DNA of 8,051 nucleotides from Pseudolabrys sp. (GCA_026125925.1 JAHCKF010000147.1:1-8051), one strand, 5' to 3'; positions 1-6,537 are shown, counted from the first letter of the stretch. Numbers and translations are program-made. The notes: generated from the sequence alone by a model not told the origin.

Positions 1-1
1 T

Positions 2-355
2 CCGGTCGCCGGCCGCATGCCCGGCCACATGAACGTGCTGCTGGCCGAAGCGAACGTGCCCTATGACGAGGTGTTCGAGCTCGAGGACATCAATTCGGAA
101 TTCGCGCAGGCCGACATTGCCTTCGTCATCGGCGCCAACGACGTCACCAACCCGGCGGCGGAAGAAGACAAGACCTCGCCGATCTACGGCATGCCCGTGC
201 TCCAGGTCTGGAAGGCCGGCACCGTGATGTTCATCAAGCGCTCGCTGGCGTCGGGTTATGCCGGCATCGACAACCCGCTGTTCTACCGCGACAACACGAT
301 GATGCTGCTCGGCGACGCCAAGAAGATGACCGAAAGCATCGTCAAGGGCATGTGA
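2..355 (+). CDS. pntB: NAD(P) transhydrogenase subunit beta, C-terminal fragment
   Basis: This is the last 117 residues of PntB, cut by the left window edge; the complete protein is usually about 460-480 residues. PntB is the membrane subunit of the proton-translocating transhydrogenase, which moves hydride between NADH and NADP+ using the proton gradient and so supplies NADPH. The visible part is cytoplasmic domain III, the NADP(H)-binding domain. Family signatures seen are [19 protein letters not shown] at the start, then [34 protein letters not shown] and a closing [12 protein letters not shown] helix region. The reading frame is open from base 2 to a TGA at 353-355, so no start lies in the window; the internal ATG at 17 is not a start. 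The pntA genes presumably lie to the left, outside the window. Identification is secure. Confidence 0.96.
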   Translation, partial: PVAGRMPGHMNVLLAEANVPYDEVFELEDINSEFAQADIAFVIGANDVTNPAAEEDKTSPIYGMPVLQVWKAGTVMFIKRSLASGYAGIDNPLFYRDNTMMLLGDAKKMTESIVKGM

Positions 356-389
356 GACGGCCGCGGGCGCGAACCTGATCGCCGGCGCC

Positions 390-1256
390 ATGGCCCATCT
401 CCTCATCGTCGGCTTCGGTTACTCGGCGCGCCATTACTGCGCCATCGATGCCGCGCGGTGGTCCCATATCACGGCGACGCTGCGCGATCCGGCCCGCGCC
501 GGCATCATGCCCGATAATTGCGCCGTCGTGCCCTTCGACGGCCGCACCGTAACGGCCGAACTGGAGGCGGCTGTCGCCGGCGCCGATGCCCTGCTGCTCT
601 CGGCGCCGCCGGACGAGGCAGGCGACCCGCTGCTCGCCTGCTGCGGCGAGGCGCTGCTCAAGGCGGGCCGCGTGCGCGACGTCGTCTATCTCTCGACGCT
701 CGGCGTCTATGGCAACCACGACGGTGCCTGGGTCGATGAGACCAGCGAATGCCGTGTCAAGGATGGCCGCACGCGGCGGCGCTACGAGGCCGAGCAGGCG
801 TGGCTCGATTTCGGCCAGCGGACAGGAGCGACGGTGAGCGTGCTGCGGCTCGCCGGCATTTACGGTCCCGGCCGCAGCGCCATCGACAATCTGCGCGCCG
901 GCACCGCGCGCATCATTGATAAGCCGGGCCAGGTGTTCAACCGCATCCACGTCGCCGATATCGCGCAGGCGATCGAGGCGGCGTTCGCGCGCCGCGCCGG
1001 CGGCATCTTCAATGTCTGCGACGACGAGCCGACGCCGCCCGGCGATCCGATCGTCCATGCGGCGAAGCTTCTCGGCGTCGAGCCCCCGCCCGCAATTCCG
1101 TTTGAGATCGCGCGGCAGTCGATGTCGCCGATGGCCGTAAGCTTCTATGCCGATTGCCGGCGGGCGCGGAACGGCAAGTTGAAATCGCGGCTCGGCGTCA
1201 CCTTGCGCTATCCGACCTATCGCGAGGGTCTGGATGCGATTGCGCGGTCTTCCTGA
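390..1256 (+). CDS. SDR family NAD(P)-dependent epimerase/oxidoreductase-like protein
   Basis: Encodes 288 residues with a Rossmann fold of the extended short-chain dehydrogenase type. The N-terminus (LLIVGFGYSARH) holds a shortened glycine-rich nucleotide-binding turn, GFGYSA at 8-13. An SDR-like serine segment, YLSTLGVYG, lies at 100-108, and GIYGPGRSAIDNL plus VFNRIHVADIAQAI (about 157-195) match the epimerase core. The usual catalytic Tyr-x3-Lys is not seen. The best candidate is Tyr132-x3-Gln136, so the lysine is replaced, as happens in some atypical SDR branches (YeeZ-like). No substrate can be assigned. The ATG at 390 gives the natural start just before the first beta strand, although no good Shine-Dalgarno precedes it. 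It lies 34 bases after pntB and may be read through from it. Confidence 0.85.
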   Translation: MAHLLIVGFGYSARHYCAIDAARWSHITATLRDPARAGIMPDNCAVVPFDGRTVTAELEAAVAGADALLLSAPPDEAGDPLLACCGEALLKAGRVRDVVYLSTLGVYGNHDGAWVDETSECRVKDGRTRRRYEAEQAWLDFGQRTGATVSVLRLAGIYGPGRSAIDNLRAGTARIIDKPGQVFNRIHVADIAQAIEAAFARRAGGIFNVCDDEPTPPGDPIVHAAKLLGVEPPPAIPFEIARQSMSPMAVSFYADCRRARNGKLKSRLGVTLRYPTYREGLDAIARSS

Positions 1257-1263
1257 ACGGAAA

Positions 1264-1292
1264 TTGAGTGCGGCGATGCAACCAAAAATAAA
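1264..1292 (+). promoter_or_regulatory. Candidate sigma70-type promoter with a dyad around the -10
   Basis: A TTGAGT box (1264-1269) and an AATAAA box (1287-1292) are separated by exactly 17 bases. Each matches the sigma70 consensus at four of six positions, and this is the only AT-rich patch between the SDR gene and the small exported gene. An inverted repeat, GCGGCGAT (1270-1277) and ATCGCCGC (1292-1299), brackets the -10 region. It could be a repressor site, or a weak stem ending the SDR transcript, although no T-run follows. The predicted transcription start is near 1299. This rests on motif reading only. Confidence 0.4.
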
Positions 1293-1298
1293 TCGCCG

Positions 1299-1385
1299 CG
1301 ATCCGACCAAAGAGTTTCACTTCTCGCCGCATCGGATCTGACGAAACTCCTCCGCATCGCGCGGCTGATCCGCGCCAGAGGAGGG
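1299..1385 (+). promoter_or_regulatory. Structured 5' leader with competing stems that can hide the ribosome binding site
   Basis: Several perfect complementary segments lie between the candidate transcription start and the gene at 1391. GATCCGA 1300-1306 pairs with TCGGATC 1332-1338. GAGTTTC 1312-1318 pairs with GAAACTC 1343-1349, interleaved with the first pair. GCGCGG 1359-1364 pairs with CCGCGC 1370-1375 over a 5-base loop. CTCCTC 1347-1352 pairs with GAGGAG 1378-1383, which contains most of the Shine-Dalgarno. The last two stack into one hairpin that would block ribosome entry. The CTCCTC arm overlaps GAAACTC, so the occluded form and the 1312/1343 stem exclude each other. A translational switch or RNA thermometer is an inference; no known riboswitch class is recognised. 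Confidence 0.4.
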
Positions 1386-1390
1386 TGACG

Positions 1391-1696
1391 ATGATCCACG
1401 GACAAACGTTACGCGGTGCGTTGGCGGCCGGCGCGCTCGGCCTTGGCTTCATGGCGCTGATGGCGGGCACCGCGCATGCCATCGATCCGGGCTTCGGTGT
1501 CGGCCGCGCGGGCCCGGGCGTGCGTCCGGCGCTGGGCGCGCCGGGTGTCGGCGTCGCGCCGGGTGCGCCGCTCTACGCGCTGCCGAAAGGCTGCGTCGCC
1601 GTAATCGTCAACGGCGTTAAGATGTGGCGCTGCGGCGCGGTGGTGTATCGCCCGGTGGTGCAGGCCGGCCGCACCGTCTACGTCGTCGTGCGCTAG
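1391..1696 (+). CDS. Small exported protein of unknown function
   Basis: Encodes 101 residues. The ATG at 1391 is chosen because AGAGGAGGG (1377-1385) ends 5 bases before it; the in-frame GTG at 1385 overlaps that site and is less likely. Residues 1-27 form a typical Sec signal peptide with a hydrophobic core and a cleavage-like AHA before IDPG. The mature part starts with a Gly/Pro/Ala-rich low-complexity stretch (about 30-60). A short C-terminal module follows with two cysteines, KGCVAVIVNGVKMWRCGAVVYRP, ending in a TVYVVV strand. That Cys/Gly/Tyr pattern resembles small alphaproteobacterial periplasmic or surface proteins, loosely like DUF6515 proteins, but I cannot assign a family. The cysteines could form a disulfide. 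It has its own candidate promoter and leader and ends at a shared terminator, so it is probably monocistronic. Confidence 0.8.
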   Translation: MIHGQTLRGALAAGALGLGFMALMAGTAHAIDPGFGVGRAGPGVRPALGAPGVGVAPGAPLYALPKGCVAVIVNGVKMWRCGAVVYRPVVQAGRTVYVVVR

Positions 1697-1717
1697 GTGG
1701 AGCAGGCGCAAAAGAAA

Positions 1718-1742
1718 ACGCGGGCGTTGGGAACGCCCGCGT
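1718..1742. terminator. Hairpin terminator between convergent genes (strongest for rpsU)
   Basis: A perfect 11-bp stem, ACGCGGGCGTT (1718-1728) and AACGCCCGCGT (1732-1742), closes on a 3-base loop. Read on the minus strand it is followed directly by TTTCTTTT, a good intrinsic-terminator tail for rpsU, which ends at 1795. On the plus strand only a weak ACTTT follows, so it probably also slows transcription of the 1391 gene but less efficiently. Confidence 0.85.
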
Positions 1743-1794
1743 CACAAACTTTATGGAAGACCGCCCGACGACATTCGCCGGTTGGTAGCCTGGC

Positions 1795-2103
1795 CTAGAA
1801 GCGCGGCGCGCCGCCACGGCCGCCGGCACCGGCGCCACGGCCTTCGCCACCACGGCCGCCACCGGCGCCCGCACCAAAGGCCGGCTTCGGCTTCATCGGC
1901 AGCAGGCCTTCGCGCTGCATCTTCTTGCGCGCGAGCTTGCGGGCGCGGCGGACGGCTTCCGCCTTCTCGCGGGCCTTCTTCTCGGAGGGCTTTTCGTAGT
2001 GGCCGCGAAGCTTCATCTCGCGGAAAATCCCCTCGCGCTGCATCTTCTTCTTGAGCGCCTTGAGGGCCTGATCGACGTTGTTGTCGCGAACGAGAACCTG
2101 CAC
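1795..2103 (-). CDS. rpsU: Small ribosomal subunit protein bS21
   Basis: Encodes 102 residues of bS21, which sits on the 30S subunit near the 3' end of 16S rRNA and helps initiation on mRNAs. The N-terminal half is diagnostic: [20 protein letters not shown], then [23 protein letters not shown], then a very basic helix to about residue 68. From about 77 to 100 follows a low-complexity Gly/Ala/Arg tail, longer than the roughly 70-residue E. coli protein but of a kind seen in alphaproteobacteria. The start is a GTG (2101-2103), because homology begins there and AGAGGAGA (2108-2115) lies at proper distance. The frame stays open upstream to 2259, but that extension has no family similarity. The gene is divergent from the sulfate operon and ends at the 1718-1742 hairpin. 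Confidence 0.95.
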   Translation of the reverse strand: MQVLVRDNNVDQALKALKKKMQREGIFREMKLRGHYEKPSEKKAREKAEAVRRARKLARKKMQREGLLPMKPKPAFGAGAGGGRGGEGRGAGAGGRGGAPRF

Positions 2104-2162
2104 GCTTTCTCCTCTGGGTCCTTGGCCCCGGTTGGATCGAATTCGGTGGTCGGAAATCAGGC

Positions 2163-2188
2163 CGAAGGCCCGCCAAAACGGGCCTTCG
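2163..2188 (-). promoter_or_regulatory. Strong hairpin in the rpsU upstream/leader region
   Basis: A perfect 10-bp stem, CGAAGGCCCG paired with CGGGCCTTCG, encloses a 6-base loop (TTTTGG on the minus strand). It lies about 60 bases upstream of the rpsU GTG. Neither side is followed by a T-run, so it is not a convincing intrinsic terminator. If the rpsU promoter lies above it, it would be a 5' UTR structure that could tune translation or mRNA stability. That role is inference. Confidence 0.4.
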
Positions 2189-2248
2189 AGTCGGGCGGCA
2201 GTAGCAGAAAAGCACCCTTGAGTCCATCGAAAGGCCGTAGGCATGGGG

Positions 2249-2416
2249 TTTTCCGGCATTTCCGGCCGCCGGAACCGCCTTTTCCGGCCGCTCCGGGGCG
2301 CAGAATCGCCTGATCGGGCGCACCCCCGCCGGGGCGGGCAACCCGGGGCCGCTAGCCGCCCGGGCTGCGGGAGCCCGTCTCGCGGCGGAAAACCGGCGCC
2401 TGCGGCTCCCCGGTTT
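2249..2416. repeat. GC-rich cluster of short direct and inverted repeats
   Basis: TTTCCGGC occurs three times, starting at 2250, 2259 and 2281; the last two copies extend to TTTCCGGCCGC. The middle copy is part of a palindrome, TTCCGG 2260-2265 with CCGGAA 2269-2274. Further stems are CGGGCT 2361-2366 with AGCCCG 2372-2377, GGGAGCC 2369-2375 with GGCTCCC 2404-2410, and AAACCGG 2390-2396 with CCGGTTT 2410-2416. The last three overlap and cannot all form together. It may be a degenerate mosaic of palindromic intergenic elements; function unknown. Confidence 0.5.
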
Positions 2417-2497
2417 GGCCACCGGATGCCGCCACAATGACCGCAGCACGATCCTTCTCATTCGTCGTGCGGAGGTAGTTTTTGTTTTCCGGCAGAT

Positions 2498-2521
2498 GAT
2501 TTCTTTCTCAAACGCGAAATC
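2498..2521 (+). promoter_or_regulatory. Possible operator dyad upstream of the sulfate operon
   Basis: GATTTC and GAAATC form a perfect 6-bp inverted repeat with a 12-base spacer, in the most AT-rich stretch upstream of sbp. Sulfate operons are commonly controlled by LysR-type regulators such as CysB, whose sites are loose dyads of this general shape. No regulator gene is in the window, and a 6-bp dyad could arise by chance. Confidence 0.2.
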
Positions 2522-2630
2522 TTTGCATGCGGCGTTCGACGAAACGGCCTCAATTTAGTGGGTTCCCGGCTTGTCGGGTCGTGGCCTTTTGAACACTCTG
2601 CGCCGCCTTTGTGCAGAGATGGAGCGAACC

Positions 2631-3656
2631 ATGACGCTACGGATGCAAGTCAAGCTCGCGACGATGGCGGCGATTGCCGTGCTGTCGTTTGCAATCTCGG
2701 TTTCCGCGCAGGCGCAAACACGAATTCTCAACGTCTCCTACGATCCGACCCGCGAATTGTATCGCGCGTTCAACACCGCCTTCGTCGCGCACTGGAAGCA
2801 GAAGACGGGAAACACCATCGTCGTGCAGCAGTCGCATGGCGGCTCGGGCGCGCAGGCGCGCGCGGTGATCGACGGTCTCGAAGCCGACGTCGTGACGCTG
2901 GCGCTCGAGGCCGACATCGACGCCATCGTCGCCAAGACCGGCAAGATCCGCGCCGACTGGCGCAGCACGCTGCCGAACAACAGCGCGCCCTACACCTCGA
3001 CCATCGTGTTCCTGGTGCGCAAGGGCAACCCGAAAGCGATCAAGGACTGGGACGATCTGGTGAAGCCGGGCATCGGCGTCATCACGCCGAACCCGAAGAC
3101 CTCCGGCGGCGCGCGCTGGAACCTGCTCGCGGCCTGGGCCTTCGCGCGCGAACACTTCAAGGGCGACGAGGCGAAGGCCAAGGACTTCGTGGCGCAGCTC
3201 TATAAAAACGTACCGGTGCTCGACACCGGCGCGCGCGGCTCCACCACCACCTTCGTCAAGCGCGGCATCGGCGACGTGCTGCTCGCCTGGGAGAACGAGG
3301 CCTTCCTCGCGCTCGACGAGCTCGGCCCCGGCAAGTTCGAGATCGTCGTGCCGTCGGTCTCGATCAGCGCCGAGCCGCCGGTCGCGCTGGTCGACAAGAA
3401 TGCCGAGAAGCATGGCACCACCGAACTCGCCAAGGCCTATCTCGAATACCTTTACAGCAAGGACGGCCAGACCATCGCGGCGAAGAACCATTACCGGCCG
3501 TTCAAGCCCGAGCTCGCCGACCCCAAGGACGTCGCGCGCTTTCCCAAGCTGAAGCTGGCGACGATCGAGGAGTTCGGCGGCTGGAAGAAGGCGCAGCCGC
3601 AGTTCTTCGGCGATGGCGGCGTATTTGATTCGATCTACAAGCCCGGCGCAAAATAA
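2631..3656 (+). CDS. sbp: Periplasmic sulfate-binding protein of the sulfate ABC importer
   Basis: Encodes 341 residues. The protein captures sulfate (possibly thiosulfate) in the periplasm and delivers it to the CysTW permease. Residues 1-28 are a Sec signal peptide ending SAQA before QTRILN. Both classical sulfate-binding signatures are present: [16 protein letters not shown] (about 58-73) and NPKTSGGAR (154-162). The ligand-loop region [27 protein letters not shown] follows (198-224). Start choice: the frame is open from 2571, with ATGs at 2619, 2631 and 2643. The ATG at 2631 has GGAG (2621-2624) six bases upstream and gives a clean signal peptide. It is the first gene of sbp-cysT-cysW-cysA, with only 6 bases to cysT. 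Sbp and CysP are close paralogues, so cysP is an alternative name. Confidence 0.93.
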   Translation: MTLRMQVKLATMAAIAVLSFAISVSAQAQTRILNVSYDPTRELYRAFNTAFVAHWKQKTGNTIVVQQSHGGSGAQARAVIDGLEADVVTLALEADIDAIVAKTGKIRADWRSTLPNNSAPYTSTIVFLVRKGNPKAIKDWDDLVKPGIGVITPNPKTSGGARWNLLAAWAFAREHFKGDEAKAKDFVAQLYKNVPVLDTGARGSTTTFVKRGIGDVLLAWENEAFLALDELGPGKFEIVVPSVSISAEPPVALVDKNAEKHGTTELAKAYLEYLYSKDGQTIAAKNHYRPFKPELADPKDVARFPKLKLATIEEFGGWKKAQPQFFGDGGVFDSIYKPGAK

Positions 3657-3662
3657 CCCTTC

Positions 3663-4524
3663 ATGACGGCGACCACGATCGTCTCACGGTTGAGACTGAA
3701 GCGGCCGAGCATCATCCCGGGTTTCGGGATGGCGCTCGGCTTCACCTTGACCTATCTCGCGCTCATCGTCCTCATTCCGCTCGGGGCGCTGGTGCTGCGC
3801 AGCTCCGCGCTCGGCTGGAGCGAGTTCTGGGCGCTGGTGCAGGACCCGCGCGTCGTCGCAGCGCTCAAGGTGAGCTTCGGCAGCGCGCTGATCGCGGCCG
3901 CCGTCAATTCGGTGTTCGGCCTGCTGCTCGCCTGGGTGCTGGTGCGTTACCGCTTTCCGGGGCGCGGGCTGATCGACTCCATGGTCGACCTGCCGTTCGC
4001 GCTGCCGACCGCGGTCGCCGGCATCGCGCTCAGCACGCTTTACGCGCCGAACGAATGGTTCGGGCCCTATCTCGAGCAGTGGTTCGGCTGGAAGGTCGCC
4101 TTCACGCCGAGCGGCATCGTCGTCGCCTTGATCTTCATCGGCCTGCCGTTCGTGGTGCGCACCGTGCAGCCGGTGCTGGCCGACCTCGAGCAGGAGCTGG
4201 AGGAGGCGGCCGCGACGCTCGGCGCGGCGCGCTGGCAGACCATTTTTTACGTGATCCTGCCGCCGCTGATCCCGGCGATCCTGACCGGCTTCGCGCTCGC
4301 GCTCGCGCGGCATCGGCGAATACGGCTCGGTGGTCTTCATCGCCGGCAACATCCCGTTCGTCTCGGAAATCGCGCCGCTGCTGATCGTGGTGCGGCTCGA
4401 GGAGTTCAACTATGCGGCGGCGACCGGCGTCGCCACGGTGATGCTGGCGATCTCCTTCGTCATGCTGCTGGTCATCAACCTGCTGCAGGCCTGGAGCCGC
4501 AAGCGGCTCGGTTACGGAGGCTGA
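3663..4524 (+). pseudogene. cysT: Sulfate ABC transporter permease CysT (CysU), frameshifted
   Basis: One of the two inner-membrane permeases of the sulfate importer, partner of CysW. The first frame (3663-4310, 216 residues) holds the N-terminal membrane helices, the DLPFALPTAVAGIAL segment and the EAA cytoplasmic loop that contacts the ATPase (EEAAATLGAARWQTIFYVILPP, about 180-201). Family sequence then jumps frame: IGEYGSVVFIAGNIPFVSEIAPLLI and the final helix continue from 4312 to the TGA at 4522-4524. Unshifted, the frame runs to 4529 with an arginine-rich hydrophilic tail unlike any permease. The corresponding CysW codons read GCG CGG GCG ATG GGC GAG, whereas here GCG CGG C ATC GGC GAA is found, so two bases appear to be missing. 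It is either a real inactivating deletion or a sequencing error. The repaired length, about 287 residues, is normal. The start follows sbp by 6 bases with no clear ribosome site. Confidence 0.88.
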
Positions 4525-4525
4525 G

Positions 4526-5389
4526 ATGAACCCGCGCCTGAAACCGGTCCGGCGGTCGGCCACCAGCGAGTCGCGGGGCGCCCGGATCGTGCTCATCGCC
4601 ATCGCGCTCGTCTTCTTCGCGCTGTTCGTGTTCCTGCCGCTGCTCGTCGTCTTCATCGAGGCATTTCAGGAAGGACTTTCCGGCTTCGCCGCCGCGCTGG
4701 TCGATCCGGATGCGCTCGCCGCGATCCGCCTGACGTTGATCGTCGCGGCGATCTCGGTCACCGCCAACCTGACCTTCGGCGTCGTCGCCGCCTGGGCGGT
4801 CGCCAAGTTCGACTTCGCCGGCAAGAGCTTCCTGATCACGCTGATCGACCTGCCGTTCTCGGTCTCGCCGGTGATTTCCGGCCTCGTCTATGTGCTGCTG
4901 TTTGGCGCGCACGGCTATTTCGGGCCCTGGCTGCAGGCGCACAATATCGAGATCATCTTCGCGCTGCCGGGCATCGTGCTGGCGACGATGTTCGTCACGT
5001 TTCCCTTCGTCGCGCGCGAACTGATCCCGCTGATGCAGGCGCAGGGCTCCGGCGACGAGGAGGCGGCCTTGTCGCTCGGGGCGAGCGGCCTCAAGGCCTT
5101 CCTGTTCGTCACACTGCCGAACGTCAAATGGGCGCTGCTCTACGGCGTGCTGCTCTGCAACGCGCGGGCGATGGGCGAGTTCGGCGCGGTCGCCGTGGTG
5201 TCGGGCAAGATCCGCGGCCTCACCAACACGATGCCGCTGCAGGTCGAGATTCTCTACAACGAATACGCCTTCACCGCGGCCTTCGCGGTCGCCTCGCTGC
5301 TGGCGCTGCTCGCCTTGTTCACCCTTGCGCTGAAGACGCTGCTGGAATGGCGCTTCGGCGACGATCTCGCCGCCTCCAACGGACATTAG
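4526..5389 (+). CDS. cysW: Sulfate ABC transporter permease CysW
   Basis: Encodes 287 residues of the second sulfate permease. About six hydrophobic helices are visible, near residues 20-46, 68-92, 102-126, 143-163, 201-222 and 250-272. The EAA loop reads [21 protein letters not shown] (178-198), the docking site for CysA. Typical CysW features include [38 protein letters not shown] and [17 protein letters not shown]. The frame is intact, unlike cysT. GGAGG (4516-4520) lies 5 bases before the ATG. The start comes 1 base after the restored cysT stop and overlaps, as ATGA, the stop reached by the unshifted cysT frame, so translation is probably coupled either way. The C-terminus ends 8 bases before cysA. 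Confidence 0.95.
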   Translation: MNPRLKPVRRSATSESRGARIVLIAIALVFFALFVFLPLLVVFIEAFQEGLSGFAAALVDPDALAAIRLTLIVAAISVTANLTFGVVAAWAVAKFDFAGKSFLITLIDLPFSVSPVISGLVYVLLFGAHGYFGPWLQAHNIEIIFALPGIVLATMFVTFPFVARELIPLMQAQGSGDEEAALSLGASGLKAFLFVTLPNVKWALLYGVLLCNARAMGEFGAVAVVSGKIRGLTNTMPLQVEILYNEYAFTAAFAVASLLALLALFTLALKTLLEWRFGDDLAASNGH

Positions 5390-5397
5390 GTGCCGTC

Positions 5398-6450
5398 ATG
5401 CAAATCCGTATCAACAATGTCCGCAAGGAATTCGAGCGCTACCCGGCGCTGCACGACGTTTCGCTCGACATCCGCTCCGGCGAGCTGATCGCGCTGTTGG
5501 GGCCGTCCGGCTCCGGCAAGACCACGCTGCTGCGGCTGATCGCCGGCCTCGAGTTCCCGACCGAGGGCGCGATCTATTTCGGCGACGAGGATGCCTCCGG
5601 CCGCAGCGTGCAGGAGCGCAATGTCGGCTTCGTGTTCCAGCACTATGCGCTGTTCAAGCACATGACGGTGGCCGACAATATCGGCTTCGGCCTCAAGGTG
5701 CGGCCGCGCGGCCGCCGTCCGGCGCGCGCCGAGATCAACCGCCGCGTCAGCGAGCTGCTCGATCTCGTGCATCTGTCCAATCTGGAAAAGCGGTTTCCGG
5801 CGCAACTGTCCGGCGGCCAGCGCCAGCGCGTCGCGCTCGCCCGCGCGCTCGCCATCGAGCCGCGCGTGCTGCTGCTCGACGAGCCGTTCGGCGCGCTCGA
5901 CGCCCAGGTGCGGCGCGACCTGCGCCGCTGGCTGCGCGAGCTGCACGACAAGACCGGCCACACCACGGTGTTCGTCACCCACGACCAGGAGGAGGCGCTG
6001 GAGCTCGCCGACCGCGTCGTGGTGATGAGCCAGGGCCGCATCGAGCAGGTCGGCAGCGCCGACGACGTCTACGACCGGCCGAGCTCGCCTTTCGTGTTCT
6101 CCTTCATCGGCGAGTCGAGCGAGCTGCCGGTGACGGTGCGCGACGGCAAGGTCTGGTACGGCGCGCAGGCGCTCGGCGTCGACGCCGCCGCGCAGCCGGA
6201 GGGGCCGGCGCGGCTGTTCCTGCGGCCGCACGATATCGGCCTCGGTGTCGGTGCGAGCGCCGACGCGCCAGGCGCGATCCCCGGCACGGTGGTCGCGAGC
6301 CATCGCGACGGCGGCCTGCGGCGCATCGATGTCGCGACCAGGGAGGCCGGCCACCGCATCGAGATCACGCTGCCGGCCGCGCAGTCCTCGGATCTCGGCG
6401 GCGACGTGTTCCTCACGCCGCGGCGCTGGCAGCTCTATCCGGCGGCGTAG
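5398..6450 (+). CDS. cysA: Sulfate/thiosulfate ABC transporter ATP-binding protein
   Basis: Encodes 350 residues of the ATPase that powers sulfate import at the inner face of the membrane. All ABC motifs are intact: Walker A GPSGSGKT (35-42), Q-loop near Gln81 (VFQHYALF), signature LSGGQRQ (137-143), Walker B LLLDEP (158-163), D-loop GALD (165-168) and switch His195 (VTHDQEEAL). A C-terminal TOBE-like regulatory domain follows (about 235-350), with the [11 protein letters not shown] segment typical of CysA. E. coli CysA is 365 residues. The ATG at 5398 is chosen because family homology starts there ([12 protein letters not shown]); the frame is open upstream to 5128 only as an overlap with cysW. 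The ribosome site is weak (AGG overlapping the cysW stop), suggesting coupling. It is the last gene of the operon. Confidence 0.95.
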   Translation: MQIRINNVRKEFERYPALHDVSLDIRSGELIALLGPSGSGKTTLLRLIAGLEFPTEGAIYFGDEDASGRSVQERNVGFVFQHYALFKHMTVADNIGFGLKVRPRGRRPARAEINRRVSELLDLVHLSNLEKRFPAQLSGGQRQRVALARALAIEPRVLLLDEPFGALDAQVRRDLRRWLRELHDKTGHTTVFVTHDQEEALELADRVVVMSQGRIEQVGSADDVYDRPSSPFVFSFIGESSELPVTVRDGKVWYGAQALGVDAAAQPEGPARLFLRPHDIGLGVGASADAPGAIPGTVVASHRDGGLRRIDVATREAGHRIEITLPAAQSSDLGGDVFLTPRRWQLYPAA

Positions 6451-6453
6451 GGA

Positions 6454-6537
6454 GCGTTTTCAAGCGAAGTGGATACCGGCCTTCGCCGGCCATAGCCGGC
6501 TTCGTCCGGCGACGGCCGGTTGGCGTGAAGAAAACGC
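6454..6537. repeat. Nested palindromic intergenic repeat after cysA
   Basis: Outer arms GCGTTTTC (6454-6461) and GAAAACGC (6530-6537) are perfect inverted repeats. Inside them lies a second, longer stem, ACCGGCCTTCGCCGG (6475-6489) with CCGGCGACGGCCGGT (6506-6520), 14 of 15 paired around a 16-base loop. The outer part (AAGCGAAGTGG, GGCGTGAAGAAAACGCG) resembles a repeat I recall as abundant between Bradyrhizobium and Rhodopseudomonas genes. The inner part resembles the separate TGGATACCGGCCTTCGCCGG palindrome type. It occupies most of the 103-base gap between convergent cysA and the GST gene, and may help end transcription although no T-run follows. Confidence 0.7.

Larger units (their letters stand above)
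2104..2630. other. Intergenic region between divergent rpsU and sbp, no gene seen
   Basis: Open frames cross these 527 bases but none has gene-like composition, a ribosome binding site or family similarity. The region holds the rpsU Shine-Dalgarno and hairpin, then a GC-rich palindrome-dense core (about 2249-2416), then a more AT-rich segment (about 2470-2560) that is the likeliest place for the sbp promoter. I could not find a convincing -35/-10 pair for either gene. A dyad, GATTTC (2498-2503) and GAAATC (2516-2521), with a 12-base spacer lies in the AT-rich part. A second, GCACGA (2446-2451) and TCGTGC (2465-2470), lies just before it. Confidence 0.6.

Noticed and set aside
342..1310. Long open frame antisense to the SDR gene
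   Set aside because: It is a shadow of the GC-rich codon pattern: arginine-rich, with no family similarity, while the plus-strand frame has clear SDR motifs.
2104..2259. N-terminal extension of bS21 from an ATG near 2259
   Set aside because: No bS21 similarity before [10 protein letters not shown], and a good ribosome site sits right before the GTG at 2101-2103.
2190..2630. A riboswitch (such as SAM-II) or tRNA in the rpsU-sbp gap
   Set aside because: I could not match the conserved core of any known class, and no cloverleaf or T-loop sequence was found.
2637..3491. Long open frame antisense to sbp
   Set aside because: Low-complexity Arg/Val/Glu-rich translation with no motifs; sbp on the plus strand has both sulfate-binding signatures.
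4293..4330. Programmed ribosomal frameshift in cysT
   Set aside because: The shift needed is +1 or -2, no usual slippery heptamer is present, and the cysW comparison is explained simply by two missing bases.
5128..5397. Upstream extension of the cysA frame
   Set aside because: It overlaps cysW in another frame, is arginine-rich, and CysA homology starts at the ATG at 5398.
4475..6354. Long open frames antisense to cysW and cysA
   Set aside because: Gln/Arg/Asp-rich shadow translations; the plus-strand genes are unmistakable.
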